Below, piece after piece: positions 1 to 9,330 of a stretch of DNA of 64,000 nt. The notes under the pieces are model-generated. The model had not been told where the DNA came from, made no database searches, and saw nothing but the letters and a program-made list of their open reading frames with translations. Each line of letters starts with the position of its first letter. Positions within the stretch are counted from its first letter, which is position 1. A program made the position numbers and the translations under genes. This DNA comes from Polaribacter pectinis (GTDB lineage Bacteria > Bacteroidota > Bacteroidia > Flavobacteriales > Flavobacteriaceae). The DNA is taken from contig NZ_CP060695.1 in NCBI RefSeq assembly GCF_014352875.1, positions 3,069,501 to 3,133,500 on the forward strand. Reading direction: 5' to 3'.

Positions 1-346
1 TTGGTAACATTCCTTTTACTGCTTTTTCGATTAATCTTGTAGGATCTTTCTCAAACATTTCTGTTGCAGTTAACGATCTTTGACCACCTGGGTAACCTGT
101 GTGACGAATGTAAGATTTGTCTCTCCACTTGTTTCCAGTTAATACAATTTTTTCTGCGTTGATAATAACCACGTTATCTCCACAATCTACGTGAGGAGTA
201 TAGTTTGGTTTATATTTACCTCTAATTAGCTTTGCTACTTTAGAAGCTAGACGACCCAACGTTTGCCCGTCCGCATCAACTAAAACCCACTCCTTGTTTA
301 CGGTAGCGCTGTTTGCTGATACTGTTTTGTAACTTAATGTGTTCAT
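1..346 (-). CDS. rplM: 50S ribosomal protein L13, 5' part (runs off the window)
   Basis: This is a component of the large ribosomal subunit, cut by the window edge so that only about 115 N-terminal codons are present. The reverse-strand translation begins [20 protein letters not shown] and continues with the L13 hallmarks: [32 protein letters not shown] N-terminal strand and helix, then [16 protein letters not shown] and [11 protein letters not shown]. The ATG start lies at 344-346. A consensus Bacteroidota promoter sits about 60 bases upstream (404-434). In this group rplM normally heads an operon with rpsI, which would lie outside the window. Identity is very secure; only the 3' end is missing. 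Confidence 0.97.
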   Translation of the reverse strand, partial: MNTLSYKTVSANSATVNKEWVLVDADGQTLGRLASKVAKLIRGKYKPNYTPHVDCGDNVVIINAEKIVLTGNKWRDKSYIRHTGYPGGQRSLTATEMFEKDPTRLIEKAVKGMLP

Positions 347-403
347 AATTACACTATTAGTTTTTGTTTAATTAAAAAATTTGTTTTCCTTAAAAAAGGA
401 GTG

Positions 404-434
404 CAAATGTACCTCTTTTTATTTGATTGACAAA
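404..434 (-). promoter_or_regulatory. Consensus Bacteroidota promoter of rplM
   Basis: On the minus strand a TTTG -33 box (431-434) and a TACATTTG -7 box (404-411) are separated by exactly 19 bases. This matches the known Bacteroidota primary sigma consensus TTTG-N19-TAnnTTTG. It leaves a 5' UTR of roughly 50 bases before the rplM ATG. Confidence 0.8.
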
Positions 435-488
435 TAGTGATTTAGTTATTTTTTTGAATTTTATGAAGTGTTAAATTGAGATTTTAAT

Positions 489-812
489 TATTAACATACC
501 CTTAAGATAATAGAGAAGTGCTTTTGTGTTGATAAATCAACCAAACTTATGAAGATTAATTTGCCAATTTTATTGGTGTGTTTTTCTATTACAATAACTA
601 ATAATGCACAAGAACCAACAGAAGTAGTAACAAAAAAAATATACTACAAATAAACTAAAAAAAGTTCCTGTTATAAAAGGACATATTTCTGAGGAAGCTG
701 GATTGTTGTAGAATGTTCATCAGATTTTATTGAGAAAGACCTAGATGAAGGAACAGCACCTTACTTATTTAACAAAGTTTAAAGTATTCAATGATTACAT
801 ATTCATTAATTT
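489..812 (+). pseudogene. Decayed 5' copy of the DUF5916-like gene at 4426
   Basis: This stretch repeats the promoter region and roughly the first 90 codons of the intact gene at 4426-7047. The upstream parts align (about 495-548 against 4372-4425), including a shared run of rare bases around CTTAAG and AGAGAAGT. The ATG at 549 opens MKINLPILLVCFSITITNNA, against MKLNLPILLVCFSITISNYE in the intact copy. The frame stops after about 34 codons (IYYK then TAA) at a one-base deletion, and further small deletions follow near 700. Similarity fades at about 810. The -7 box is TGCTTTTG (519-526) where the intact gene has TACTTTTG (4396-4403), so the promoter has decayed too. I infer a partial duplication that is now dead. 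Confidence 0.85.
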
Positions 813-920
813 TATTTTTTACTTGATATATCAATAAGCAATGTGCAGAGTTTCTAAGAAGGATTAATTTAACTTTAATCTTTAAACTTATTGTTCTTAT
901 GTAGTTAATCTGTAGAAAAG

Positions 921-957
921 AAAATCCGCAATTTGAATTTCAGATTGCGGATTTTTT
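921..957. terminator. Bidirectional hairpin terminator
   Basis: The arms AAAATCCGCAAT (921-932) and ATTGCGGATTTTTT (944-957) form a 12-bp stem with a T run on either strand. It lies just past the 3' end of the minus-strand T9SS gene that ends at 1001 and would terminate it. Confidence 0.8.
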
Positions 958-1000
958 GAGGTTTAGTTGTGCCTAGGTGTGTTTATTAATAAATATAGTT

Positions 1001-3319
1001 TTATTTCTTAATAATGTTTTTAACCAAAGTTTGCTTTTTGTTATTTTGAAGCTTTACGACATATGTACCATTTGTTAAGAAACTTAAATCTACTTTATTA
1101 TTAACTAGAATACTATTGTAAACTAATTTCCCATTTAAACTAAATACTTTAATTCTAGGTTTTTCAAAATTTGTAGAAGGTAAAGTAAAGTAAATCAAAT
1201 CCTTAAATGGATTAGGGTATTGTTTTAATTTTTCTTGATTGAAAGATGTATTTGATAAGGTTACGTTATATTCTATATGCAAAACAGGGGCAAATCCACC
1301 GTCAATAGAACGTGCACGACGTTTTGCAATACCAGCGCCAACAGTTGCTCCATCTGCAATAATTTTTACAACCATTCTATTTCCTGTAGCCCAAGAACCT
1401 AAATTTACATTGGATTGGATTTGTGAACTAATATCTGAAGTTCTCTCAGCCGCAGTTGCATTACCTGCTGTCCAGGGTGCTGGACTCCAACTCACACCAG
1501 TATAATAAGTTCTTCCTGTGGTAACATTTCCAGAGGTCGTGTTCAAAAATTCAGCATTGGCACTATTCTCAACAGCAACAAGGTAGCTCGCTGCGGCAGA
1601 CATTGTACTTTTTGCAGTAAACTGAATATAGGCTTTAGTTATTGTTGCTCCTGCAGGAATGTTAATATTAGAGAATTCGATGCCTATGGTTTGATCTCCT
1701 GGTGTATAAGCCCCGTCATAAACCAATTCTAAATCAGAGCTACTTGAGTTTACACTATTGTTTATTTGTTGTTCTACATCTTGTGATGCTGCAATATCTA
1801 TTGTACTAGAAAAGCTTCCAACCAATAAGTTAATGTTTTCTGAATCTGTAGCACCCAAATCGTCTGTTGCAATTACTTCTACTAAAACAACTCCATCTGT
1901 AAAATTATGAGTTATACTATAGGGACTTGTTGTGTCTGTGCCAACAGAAGCTCCTGCAACTTTAAACTCTACTGATGCAATTGTTCCATCTGTATCAGAA
2001 GCATCAGCAGTAAGCGTAGTACTACCACTAGGTATTTGTTGATTGTTAGTATGAGAAGTTATTGCAACTGTTGGAGAATTATTGCCGCTATTAGTAATAG
2101 TAACAGTATCTCCATTAGCAGTACTCCATACATCAGTTCCAGATGGTAAAACCCCTGGAGCTTCTGAGTTTGAATTTTCTCCTACACTATTTACATTATC
2201 TATTTTAATGGTTTTAACTAAAATATTTGTAGTAGAAACAGTAATCCATTTAAACTGATTGAACGTGCCAGATTCCCTTGTCCAACTTTTGTTGTCGTTA
2301 GCAGCTCTTAGTGGCGCTCCCCAACATCCTTCACCAACAAATACAATTCCATTATTATTTTCTTCCACAAAACCTTCTTCACAATTTGCTCCAGAAGAAC
2401 AAGGTTTAACAGGACGTGTTGTTTTAACAACATGAGAGTCAGATTCGTAAACTAATTTCACTTTATTATCATAAAAAAGTTGTGCCCAATTGTTATATTC
2501 ATCATTTCCTTCTGATTTAGAAGATTGATGAGGACGCATAGGTTTATGATATTGGGCAGATTTCCATATTGAATTATCAGAGGCTAATTTTCCTTTAAGC
2601 CAATTTACTTGATTCCCTCCTGCAGCAATTTCAGAATTTAAAGTATAAATAGTGTATAAGTTTGTGCCAAAAGTAATATCATAATAGATTTCTTTTGATG
2701 GAGTATCAAATAAATCATAGATACTTTGGTTTGATTCTTCATGATTTCCTCTAGCAGGAATAATTGGAAACATTCTTCCATCGTTTGCAATAGTTAATTG
2801 CCAATCATCCATCCATTCAATCCATTCTGCACTAGAGTTTGCATTTGTCATGTCTCCTCCAAAAAAAACGGCAGTTGGTTTTAATTTGGCAACCATTTTA
2901 TTGGCATTTTGACGAGGCACTCTATTATTTCTAGAATCTCCACCTGCAATAAAAGACATTGTGTCATTACTACTAGGTGCAGTTTTAAACCAATAACGAG
3001 CACTTGTTCCTTGAGAATCTTTAATTACAAAAAAATATGCTGTATTAGGTGTTAAGCCTGTTAATTTAGCAAAGCTGTTATTCATACCTTTAAAAGAAAT
3101 ACTTCTGTCTACAGATTTATTAAAGTTGTAGTTTTGATAAGATGTTCCGTGGTCTGTTGTATCATAATAAACTAATGGATTTGTTCCTGATTTTTGGTCC
3201 CATGCAATAGTAATTGTTGTTGCGGGGTTATCTGTGATAATTAATCTATACCTATCTGAATTTGAAAAAACACTGAAGCTTAAGGTGAAAAATATTAAAA
3301 AAAGTATTCTTATTTCCAT
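1001..3319 (-). CDS. Secreted purple-acid-phosphatase-like metallophosphoesterase with T9SS sorting domain
   Basis: The 772-residue protein is probably an extracellular phosphoesterase. Residues 1-19 form a signal peptide. A fibronectin-like domain typical of purple acid phosphatase N-termini follows (about 20-112). A calcineurin-like catalytic domain spans about 118-370, with metal-ligand motifs GGDSR, GGDMTN, RGNHE and a later SDSHV. After this come an Ig-like domain (about 425-505), a beta-rich domain of unknown role (about 510-685), and a C-terminal T9SS type A domain with QYPNPF, ending VKLQNNKKQTLVKNIIKK. The cargo therefore should be exported to the cell surface or medium. It is transcribed alone towards the terminator at 921-957. 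The substrate (phosphate monoester or other) cannot be read from sequence. Confidence 0.85.
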   Translation of the reverse strand: MEIRILFLIFFTLSFSVFSNSDRYRLIITDNPATTITIAWDQKSGTNPLVYYDTTDHGTSYQNYNFNKSVDRSISFKGMNNSFAKLTGLTPNTAYFFVIKDSQGTSARYWFKTAPSSNDTMSFIAGGDSRNNRVPRQNANKMVAKLKPTAVFFGGDMTNANSSAEWIEWMDDWQLTIANDGRMFPIIPARGNHEESNQSIYDLFDTPSKEIYYDITFGTNLYTIYTLNSEIAAGGNQVNWLKGKLASDNSIWKSAQYHKPMRPHQSSKSEGNDEYNNWAQLFYDNKVKLVYESDSHVVKTTRPVKPCSSGANCEEGFVEENNNGIVFVGEGCWGAPLRAANDNKSWTRESGTFNQFKWITVSTTNILVKTIKIDNVNSVGENSNSEAPGVLPSGTDVWSTANGDTVTITNSGNNSPTVAITSHTNNQQIPSGSTTLTADASDTDGTIASVEFKVAGASVGTDTTSPYSITHNFTDGVVLVEVIATDDLGATDSENINLLVGSFSSTIDIAASQDVEQQINNSVNSSSSDLELVYDGAYTPGDQTIGIEFSNINIPAGATITKAYIQFTAKSTMSAAASYLVAVENSANAEFLNTTSGNVTTGRTYYTGVSWSPAPWTAGNATAAERTSDISSQIQSNVNLGSWATGNRMVVKIIADGATVGAGIAKRRARSIDGGFAPVLHIEYNVTLSNTSFNQEKLKQYPNPFKDLIYFTLPSTNFEKPRIKVFSLNGKLVYNSILVNNKVDLSFLTNGTYVVKLQNNKKQTLVKNIIKK

Positions 3320-3364
3320 AATTTAAAAATTGTTAATCTATTTATATGCAATATATTAAAATTT

Positions 3365-3394
3365 AATTTATAAATTTATAAATTTATAAATTTA
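3365..3394. repeat. Short tandem repeat, about 3.75 copies of AATTTATA
   Basis: An 8-base unit AATTTATA is repeated almost perfectly in the divergent space between the phosphatase-like gene (minus) and the membrane protein gene (plus). Such a repeat can change length by slippage and so alter promoter spacing. Confidence 0.8.
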
Positions 3395-3510
3395 TTCGTC
3401 AATTAATGTTGACATATTCATTTGTTTAACCTTTTGATAAATATATCTATTTGCAACTTTAGGTTTTTGTGTAATTTTTTTTTTGTTATAAATTAAATAG
3501 TTAAATTTTT

Positions 3511-4371
3511 ATGAAAAGAAGTCAGATTGTTTGGATGTTAAAACTGAGTGCCTTTTTTGTTTTTGCAGGAAGAGCTTATGAGCATTTATTTTGGGATGCT
3601 CCTTATCGATCTCTATTATGGGACCAAAACTTGTTGCAAAAATTTGTCGAGGGTGTTTTTAATGTATCCTGGAAAGAATATGTAACCAGTATGAAAGCAG
3701 ACAATATTATTCAAAATATCATTAAAATAAATGGTGTTTTTTATGCAATATGTGCTGCACTATGTTTAATTGTTAAACAAGAATCCAAACGGTTTTCAAA
3801 ACAAATAATTGCTGTGGGAGGATTTTTGTTGCTCTTTTTATCAATACTACTGTCTAAAAGTAAGTTTTATCACTTAGCAATGTTTTTAGAGCATTCAATT
3901 CAGTTTGGAGCACCACTTTTATTGGTTTATTTATTTAAAATAAATGGAAATTTGTTGAAATTAATAACACCTTTAAAAATAATAACTGCACTTACTTTTG
4001 TTAGCCATGGTTTGTATGCATTAGGTAAGCTCTACCCACTGCCCGGAAACTTTGTCACTATGACACTTAATATTTTACCTATAACAGAAAACCTAGCAAA
4101 AGAGTTTTTATTTATAGCTGGCGTATTAGATTTTGTTGCGGTAGTTTTTATTTTTATTCCAAGGTTGCAAAAGATAGGTTTAATTTATGCTGCAATATGG
4201 GGGCTGATTACTGCATTTGCGAGAATAACGAGTGGGTTAACTTATGATGTTTCTTTTTCTATATTTCATCAATATTTATATACTACAATTTATAGAATAC
4301 CTCATGGATTAAGTCCTTTAATTACTTTATTTATAATAAATCTAAAAGAAAAAAAACAAGAAAATTATTGA
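3511..4371 (+). CDS. Polytopic membrane protein of unknown function
   Basis: I do not recognise this 286-residue protein. It has about seven or eight hydrophobic segments (roughly residues 8-25, 72-89, 98-117, 120-144, 154-172, 195-240 as two, and 263-278), so it is an inner-membrane protein. A GRAYEHLFWDAPYR segment in the first loop holds several charged and aromatic residues and may be functional. The stop codon lies 55 bases before the DUF5916-like gene, and the block homologous to the pseudogene at 489-812 begins right at its 3' end. No enzymatic motif or transporter signature is evident. Confidence 0.7.
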   Translation: MKRSQIVWMLKLSAFFVFAGRAYEHLFWDAPYRSLLWDQNLLQKFVEGVFNVSWKEYVTSMKADNIIQNIIKINGVFYAICAALCLIVKQESKRFSKQIIAVGGFLLLFLSILLSKSKFYHLAMFLEHSIQFGAPLLLVYLFKINGNLLKLITPLKIITALTFVSHGLYALGKLYPLPGNFVTMTLNILPITENLAKEFLFIAGVLDFVAVVFIFIPRLQKIGLIYAAIWGLITAFARITSGLTYDVSFSIFHQYLYTTIYRIPHGLSPLITLFIINLKEKKQENY

Positions 4372-4425
4372 CATATCCTTAAGAAAATAGAGAAGTACTT
4401 TTGTGTTATTAAATCAACCAAATTT

Positions 4426-7047
4426 ATGAAGCTTAATTTGCCAATTTTATTGGTGTGTTTTTCTATTACAATTAGTAATTACGAACAAGAATCAACAGAA
4501 GTAGTACCAAAAAGAATTTACACAACAAAAAAACTAAAAAAAGTTCCTGTTATATATGGTGATGTTTCTGATGATGCTTGGGATGCTGTTGAATGGTCTT
4601 CTGATTTTACTCAGAAAGATCCTACAGAAGGTGTAGCACCAACTCATCAAACAAAATTTAAAGTAATGTATGATGATAAATTTTTATATGTTGCTATAGT
4701 AGCTTTTGATGACAGTCCAGATTTAATTCAAAGAAGACTAACAAGAAGAGATGGTTTTGCAGGAGATAGAGTTAATGTGATTATTGATAGTTATCATGAT
4801 AAAAGAACAGCATTTGTTTTTACCACTACAGCTGCTGGTGTAAAAGGTGAAGAAATTGCTACTCAAAATGGAGATAATTGGGATGATAGTTGGAATCCTA
4901 TTTGGTATACTAATGCAAAGTTATTAGATAATGGATGGTCTACAGAAATGAAAATACCCTTTAGTCAATTACGTTTTGGTAAAGCCAAAGAGCAAATTTG
5001 GGGTTTTAACGTTAATAGAACAATTTTTAGGTTTCAAGAACGCTCTCTTTGGCAAAGAATTCCTAATGATCAATCAGGGTTTATAAGTGAAGCAGGAGAA
5101 TTACATGGATTAATAGATCTAGTACCTCAAAAGCAATTAGAAATTCAACCATTTACTGTTATACAATATGATAATTATCCTTCAGAAGCAGGAAATCCAT
5201 ACAGAGATGGAAGTGATTTTAAAATTAATGGAGGCTTAGATGCAAAAATTGGGATTACAAATGACTTGACTTTAGATTTAACCATCAATCCTGATTTTGG
5301 ACAAGTTGAAGCAGATCCAGGAGCTATTGCTTTAGACGGGTTTCAAATATTTTTTAGAGAACAACGACCGTTTTTTGTAGAGAATAAAAATATTTTTGAT
5401 TTCGAATTTGCTAACGGAAGAGATAATTTATTTTACAGTAGAAGAATAGGTAGAAATCCACACAGAGATGCCAATTTAACTGCTGGCGAATTTGCTGATG
5501 TTCCTCAAAATTCTACCATTTTAGGAGCAGCAAAATTTTCAGGAAAAACACAAAATGGTTGGTCTATAGGTGTTTTAGAGAGTGTGACTGCTAATGAATA
5601 TGCAGAAATAAAGCAAACAGATGGTACTACTAGAGAAGAAATTGTAGAACCACTGACCAACTATTTTGTAGCTAGAGCTCAAAAAGATTTTAATGATAGA
5701 AATACTTATATAGGTGGAATTTTTACTGCCACAAACAGAAACTTAGGAGGGGATTTTAATGAATTACACAAAGCTGCTTATACAGGAGGAATTGATTTCA
5801 GACATAACTGGAAAGACAGAAATTATTTCCTTGAAGGTAATGTAATTGCAAGTAAAGTATTAGGTAGTAAAGAAGCAATAACTGCAACGCAACAAACTTT
5901 GAGGCATAACTTTGATAGAGTAGATGCAACCCATGTAAATGTTGATGTAAATAAAACCTCTTTAACTGGTACTGGAGGGAGAATTGAAGCAGGTAAAGCT
6001 GGTGGAGGAAACTGGCGTTATAATGGCGGGTTTGTTTGGCGTTCTCCAGAATTAGAATTGAATGATGTTGGTTTTTTACGACAGACTGATGAAATGATTC
6101 AGTTTTCAGGCATTAGATATTTATGGCAAGAACCGAAAGGAATTTATAGAGATATAAGAGCAAATTTTAATCAGTTTGCAACTTATGATTTTGATGGTAA
6201 TTTTAATAGAATTCAATATGAATTAAGTGGAAATGTAAATTGGAAAAATAATTGGTGGACAGAAGTTGAATTAGGGCATAAACCAAGAATTTTTTCGAAC
6301 TCTTTTTTACAAGGTGGACCTAGATGGAGGTTTTCTGCAGAAAACTATTTTGTTTTATTTTTTGGATCGGATAGAAGTAAAAAAATGAGTTTTACTTTAG
6401 GTTATGTTGGTTCTGCTGCAAAACAAAATAATTTTTCATTTCAAAGACATGTATTTAGAATGAATTATCAGCCTTTTGATGCATTAAGTGTTTCTTTAAG
6501 TACAGAGTTTGAGAAAAATCCAAGTAAAACCCAATATGTAAATCAGGTAGATTATGATACTAAGACAAGATATATTTTAGGAGAAATAGATAATCAATCT
6601 TGGTCAACTACATTAAGGGTAAATTATAGTATTAATCCTAATATGTCTATTCAATTTTATGGACAACCTTTTATAGCAAGAGGAAGATATTCTAATTTTA
6701 ATTATGTAAATAATGCTGTTTCTAAAGATTTATACTCAAGAGTTTCTTGGTATAACAACAATCAAATTTTAGAAAATAATGGGAATTATAATGTAGATGA
6801 AAATATTGACGGTGTTACAGACTATACTTTTGGTAAACCCGATTTTTCTTATGTGCAATTTAGAACTAATTTAGTTGCTAGGTGGGAGTATATTCCCGGT
6901 TCTGAGTTGTTTTTTGTTTGGGCAAGAGGAGGAGCAGGAAGTGGAGATCCTAATAATTCTTTAACGAGAAGTTTTAGAAACCAAATTTTAGACAAACCAT
7001 TAGAAAATACATTTTTAATTAAAGCTACTTATAGGTTTGTTAGGTAA
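4426..7047 (+). CDS. DUF5916-like outer-envelope protein with N-terminal CBM9-like domain
   Basis: The 873-residue protein has an N-terminal hydrophobic export segment (1-18) followed by a carbohydrate-binding-family-9-like beta domain (about 35-230; motifs KVPVIYGDVSDDAWD and DDKFLYVAIVAFD). The remainder (about 240-873) is rich in alternating aromatic and polar strands and ends in phenylalanine/arginine (ATYRFVR), as expected for an outer-membrane beta barrel; this architecture is the DUF5916 family common in Bacteroidota. No catalytic residues are known for the family. The signal-peptide cleavage region reads SNYEQE, a poorer site than TNNAQE in the dead copy at 549. A TACTTTTG -7 box lies at 4396-4403. 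Function is unknown; envelope location is an inference. Confidence 0.8.
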   Translation: MKLNLPILLVCFSITISNYEQESTEVVPKRIYTTKKLKKVPVIYGDVSDDAWDAVEWSSDFTQKDPTEGVAPTHQTKFKVMYDDKFLYVAIVAFDDSPDLIQRRLTRRDGFAGDRVNVIIDSYHDKRTAFVFTTTAAGVKGEEIATQNGDNWDDSWNPIWYTNAKLLDNGWSTEMKIPFSQLRFGKAKEQIWGFNVNRTIFRFQERSLWQRIPNDQSGFISEAGELHGLIDLVPQKQLEIQPFTVIQYDNYPSEAGNPYRDGSDFKINGGLDAKIGITNDLTLDLTINPDFGQVEADPGAIALDGFQIFFREQRPFFVENKNIFDFEFANGRDNLFYSRRIGRNPHRDANLTAGEFADVPQNSTILGAAKFSGKTQNGWSIGVLESVTANEYAEIKQTDGTTREEIVEPLTNYFVARAQKDFNDRNTYIGGIFTATNRNLGGDFNELHKAAYTGGIDFRHNWKDRNYFLEGNVIASKVLGSKEAITATQQTLRHNFDRVDATHVNVDVNKTSLTGTGGRIEAGKAGGGNWRYNGGFVWRSPELELNDVGFLRQTDEMIQFSGIRYLWQEPKGIYRDIRANFNQFATYDFDGNFNRIQYELSGNVNWKNNWWTEVELGHKPRIFSNSFLQGGPRWRFSAENYFVLFFGSDRSKKMSFTLGYVGSAAKQNNFSFQRHVFRMNYQPFDALSVSLSTEFEKNPSKTQYVNQVDYDTKTRYILGEIDNQSWSTTLRVNYSINPNMSIQFYGQPFIARGRYSNFNYVNNAVSKDLYSRVSWYNNNQILENNGNYNVDENIDGVTDYTFGKPDFSYVQFRTNLVARWEYIPGSELFFVWARGGAGSGDPNNSLTRSFRNQILDKPLENTFLIKATYRFVR

Positions 7048-7048
7048 T

Positions 7049-7999
7049 TTATAAAGCGTAATTATCTCCCTCATTAGCAAAACTAAAGCCTAAATTTTCT
7101 ATTTCTTTTCGTTCTTTACTGTTTTTTTGAAGAGTGGGGTTTGTGTGATTAAAATGGATAAAAATCACTTTGTTTTTGGTAGATAATGATTCATCTTTAA
7201 ACAAATAAATAGTTTCTTCTATAAATGGATGAGGGACTTCTGTCATAGCTCTTTTAACTTCGTTTTGATTTAAAAATGTAGCATCAACAAAAGCGTAATC
7301 TACTTTTTTAACTTCTTCAATAATACTTTTGTTCCATTTATGCCATTTATCAATGTCAGGAATAAATAACGCAGATTTTTTATTTCCTTCTATTTTATAA
7401 CCCACAGTTTCAGAAAATTCATCTCTATGTGGAACTAAAAATGGAGTAACTTTTAAATTATTACTTATTTTAATTGAAGAGTCTTGTTGTATTTTTTTTA
7501 GTTTTATATTTTGTAAAGTAACTAGTTGACTCCAAGGTCCATTTGTTTCAATAAACTTTTTCATTTTTGGCATTGCAAAAACTGAAACACCTTTTTTTCC
7601 ATAAGCTTCTCTTCCAAAATACATTAAACCAGTATAGTGACCAATATGGGCATGTGTTAAGAAAACACCATCAATTATATTTTCTTTTTTTAGATGTTTT
7701 TGTTCTAATTCAGCTAATTGAGTATGCATATCTGGAGTAGCATCAAATAACCATTTTTGTTTATCGATTAAATCTATTAAACCTAAAGAAACAACACTTT
7801 TTTTGTTGTTTGTTTTATTATAAAAATTATTACAGCATTCTTTTTTACAACCAATATGAGGATAACCTCCATCTTGTGTAACACCTAAAATAGTTATGTA
7901 TTGTTTACTTACTTCTGCTATCTTTTTTTCTTTTAAGGGAGTTGTGTTTTTACATGAAAAAAGTGAAGTTATAAAAAAAAGTACAATAAAAATTGCTAT
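7049..7999 (-). pseudogene. MBL-fold (PqqB-like) lipoprotein gene lacking a start codon
   Basis: The open frame runs without a stop from 7999 to 7049 and encodes a metallo-beta-lactamase-fold hydrolase related to PqqB-like proteins. Visible features are a hydrophobic segment ending LFFITSLFSC (lipobox), ILGVTQDGGYPHIGC, the Cys pair in KKECC, DATPD, and the metal motif LTHAHIGHYTGL. The frame opens directly after two in-frame stops at 8000-8005, and no ATG, GTG or TTG precedes the lipoprotein segment. The first in-frame ATG (7727-7729) falls after the conserved N-terminal strands and would yield only 226 residues. A terminator-like hairpin (8023-8057) sits immediately upstream. I infer a 5' deletion that removed the start codon and promoter; translation from a rare ATT or ATA cannot be excluded. 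Confidence 0.65.
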
Positions 8000-8022
8000 T
8001 TATTAAGGATTACATTTTAATT

Positions 8023-8057
8023 ATAAGGTAGGTTTTTAAATCTACCTTATTTTTTTG
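8023..8057. terminator. Orphan hairpin terminator
   Basis: The arms AAGGTAGGTTT and AAATCTACCTT form a stem followed by TATTTTTTT on the plus strand. No plus-strand gene lies between 7047 and this hairpin, so it has no obvious transcript to end. It closely resembles the terminator at 8671-8705. Confidence 0.65.
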
Positions 8058-8138
8058 TGCGTAAATGTATTGCTTTTTCAATTTTCTAAAGAGTCAATAA
8101 TAGATGTATTTGCGTTAAGTTTAGGTTTCTTATTCATT

Positions 8139-8146
8139 TAATTTTG
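8139..8146 (+). promoter_or_regulatory. Putative -7 box of the coiled-coil lipoprotein gene
   Basis: TAATTTTG matches TAnnTTTG and lies 24 bases before the ATG at 8170. No TTTG is found at the ideal 19-base spacing, so only the -7 element is supported. Confidence 0.4.
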
Positions 8147-8169
8147 TATTGAACTTAAAAAACTATATT

Positions 8170-8649
8170 ATGAAAGTGATAAAAAAAATGACAGCGGTTT
8201 TAGCGATTACAGGTTTACTATTTGTTTCTTGCGATAAAGCAAAAGAAAAAAATGAAGACTTTAAGGTTATGAAGATAGAATTAGCAGATGGTAATACTGT
8301 TAATTATAAAATGAGCACAGATGGTTCATTATCTTTTGATGACTGGGATGGTTTTAACACGGCAAACAACGAGTTAAGAGAAATAGAAAATTTAGATTTA
8401 GAAACATCTACATCTCGTATAGAAAATTTAAGCGGATCAATTGCTAGCTTAAGAGGTACAATTCCTTCTTGGTTAAAAAACGAGGAAGTAATGGAAGATA
8501 TAGATGATATTGAAGAAGAATATAAAAAATTGTTGGCAGAAAAGAATGAACCTGCAAAAAACGTAAAACAGAATTTAGAAGAGTTAATTGAAAAATTCGA
8601 CGATTTACGTGAAGAGTTACAGGAAACTATAGATAAATATAAATCATAG
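8170..8649 (+). CDS. Small lipoprotein with coiled-coil C-terminal half
   Basis: From the ATG at 8170 the product is 159 residues with a lipoprotein signal, MKVIKKMTAVLAITGLLFVS followed by the lipid-accepting Cys. An upstream in-frame ATG at 8149 would place NLKNYI before the signal and is less likely. The mature part is very acidic and helical, with long Glu/Lys-rich stretches from about residue 95 to the end that should form a coiled coil. I know no function for it. It is followed by a strong terminator (8671-8705) and is probably monocistronic. Confidence 0.75.
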   Translation: MKVIKKMTAVLAITGLLFVSCDKAKEKNEDFKVMKIELADGNTVNYKMSTDGSLSFDDWDGFNTANNELREIENLDLETSTSRIENLSGSIASLRGTIPSWLKNEEVMEDIDDIEEEYKKLLAEKNEPAKNVKQNLEELIEKFDDLREELQETIDKYKS

Positions 8650-8670
8650 TTATTTGAACTAATTATTATA

Positions 8671-8705
8671 AAAAAAGGATAGATTTTAAATCTATCCTTT
8701 TTTTT
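8671..8705 (+). terminator. Rho-independent terminator
   Basis: AAAAAAGGATAGATTT pairs with AAATCTATCCTTTTTT around a one-base loop centre, followed by more T. It ends the lipoprotein gene at 8170-8649. Confidence 0.85.
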
Positions 8706-8782
8706 GTTTTAAGAGTATTTTAAAATCATTTAGAAAACGGAATAGTTTTTGATTCAAAAAGTAACAATCCAAAAGTTATATA

Positions 8783-9322
8783 ATGAAAAAACTATTACTT
8801 CTAATTATCTTTTTTAGTACAATACAAACGTCTTTTTCTCAAGAAAAATTGGGAAGACCTTTTTTTACAGGAGATGTAAATCTTACATTGGGTATTAATG
8901 AAAACTACCAAATAGGTCCAAATGACGATGGTGGTCCTTTAATTGTACCTTCCGCATTATTTTTTAGAATTGGCTTTGGTTACGAATTTAAAAAACGATT
9001 AGCGGTAAGTCTAAATGGTGGTTATGACTTTCATTTTAATTACGATGTAGATGCTTTTCCTACTTACGGAGCTTTAAAATATAATATCACAGAAAAAGAT
9101 GATAGTAACCATTTTGTGGAATTTAGATATGGTAAAATGTGGACACCTTCTTCCAGATATCCTGATGGAAATTATTACGGAATTGGTTTAGGAATACAAG
9201 TTGCTGGAGAAAAACGTTGGAATACTATTTTTAGAGTTGATTTTCACAGAAAAGGAATTACGGGCTTTAAAAATAATAGATTAGATAGTGTTTCTTTTGG
9301 TTTTGGTTTTTCGTTTTTTTAG
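8783..9322 (+). CDS. Small outer-membrane beta-barrel-like protein
   Basis: The 179-residue product carries a clear signal peptide (MKKLLLLIIFFSTIQTSFS, cut before Q20). The mature part alternates hydrophobic and polar residues with frequent Gly, Tyr and Phe and ends in FGFGFSFF, a typical C-terminal barrel strand with terminal Phe. An eight-strand outer-membrane barrel is likely. No specific family is recognised. The gene ends eight bases before the attC-like repeat at 9331. Confidence 0.65.
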   Translation: MKKLLLLIIFFSTIQTSFSQEKLGRPFFTGDVNLTLGINENYQIGPNDDGGPLIVPSALFFRIGFGYEFKKRLAVSLNGGYDFHFNYDVDAFPTYGALKYNITEKDDSNHFVEFRYGKMWTPSSRYPDGNYYGIGLGIQVAGEKRWNTIFRVDFHRKGITGFKNNRLDSVSFGFGFSFF

Positions 9323-9330
9323 TGATTTTT

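Noticed and set aside
3365..3394. AATTTATA tandem repeat as a CRISPR-like array or replication iteron
   Set aside because: The units are contiguous without spacers, only eight AT bases long and under four copies; no DnaA boxes or replication gene are nearby.
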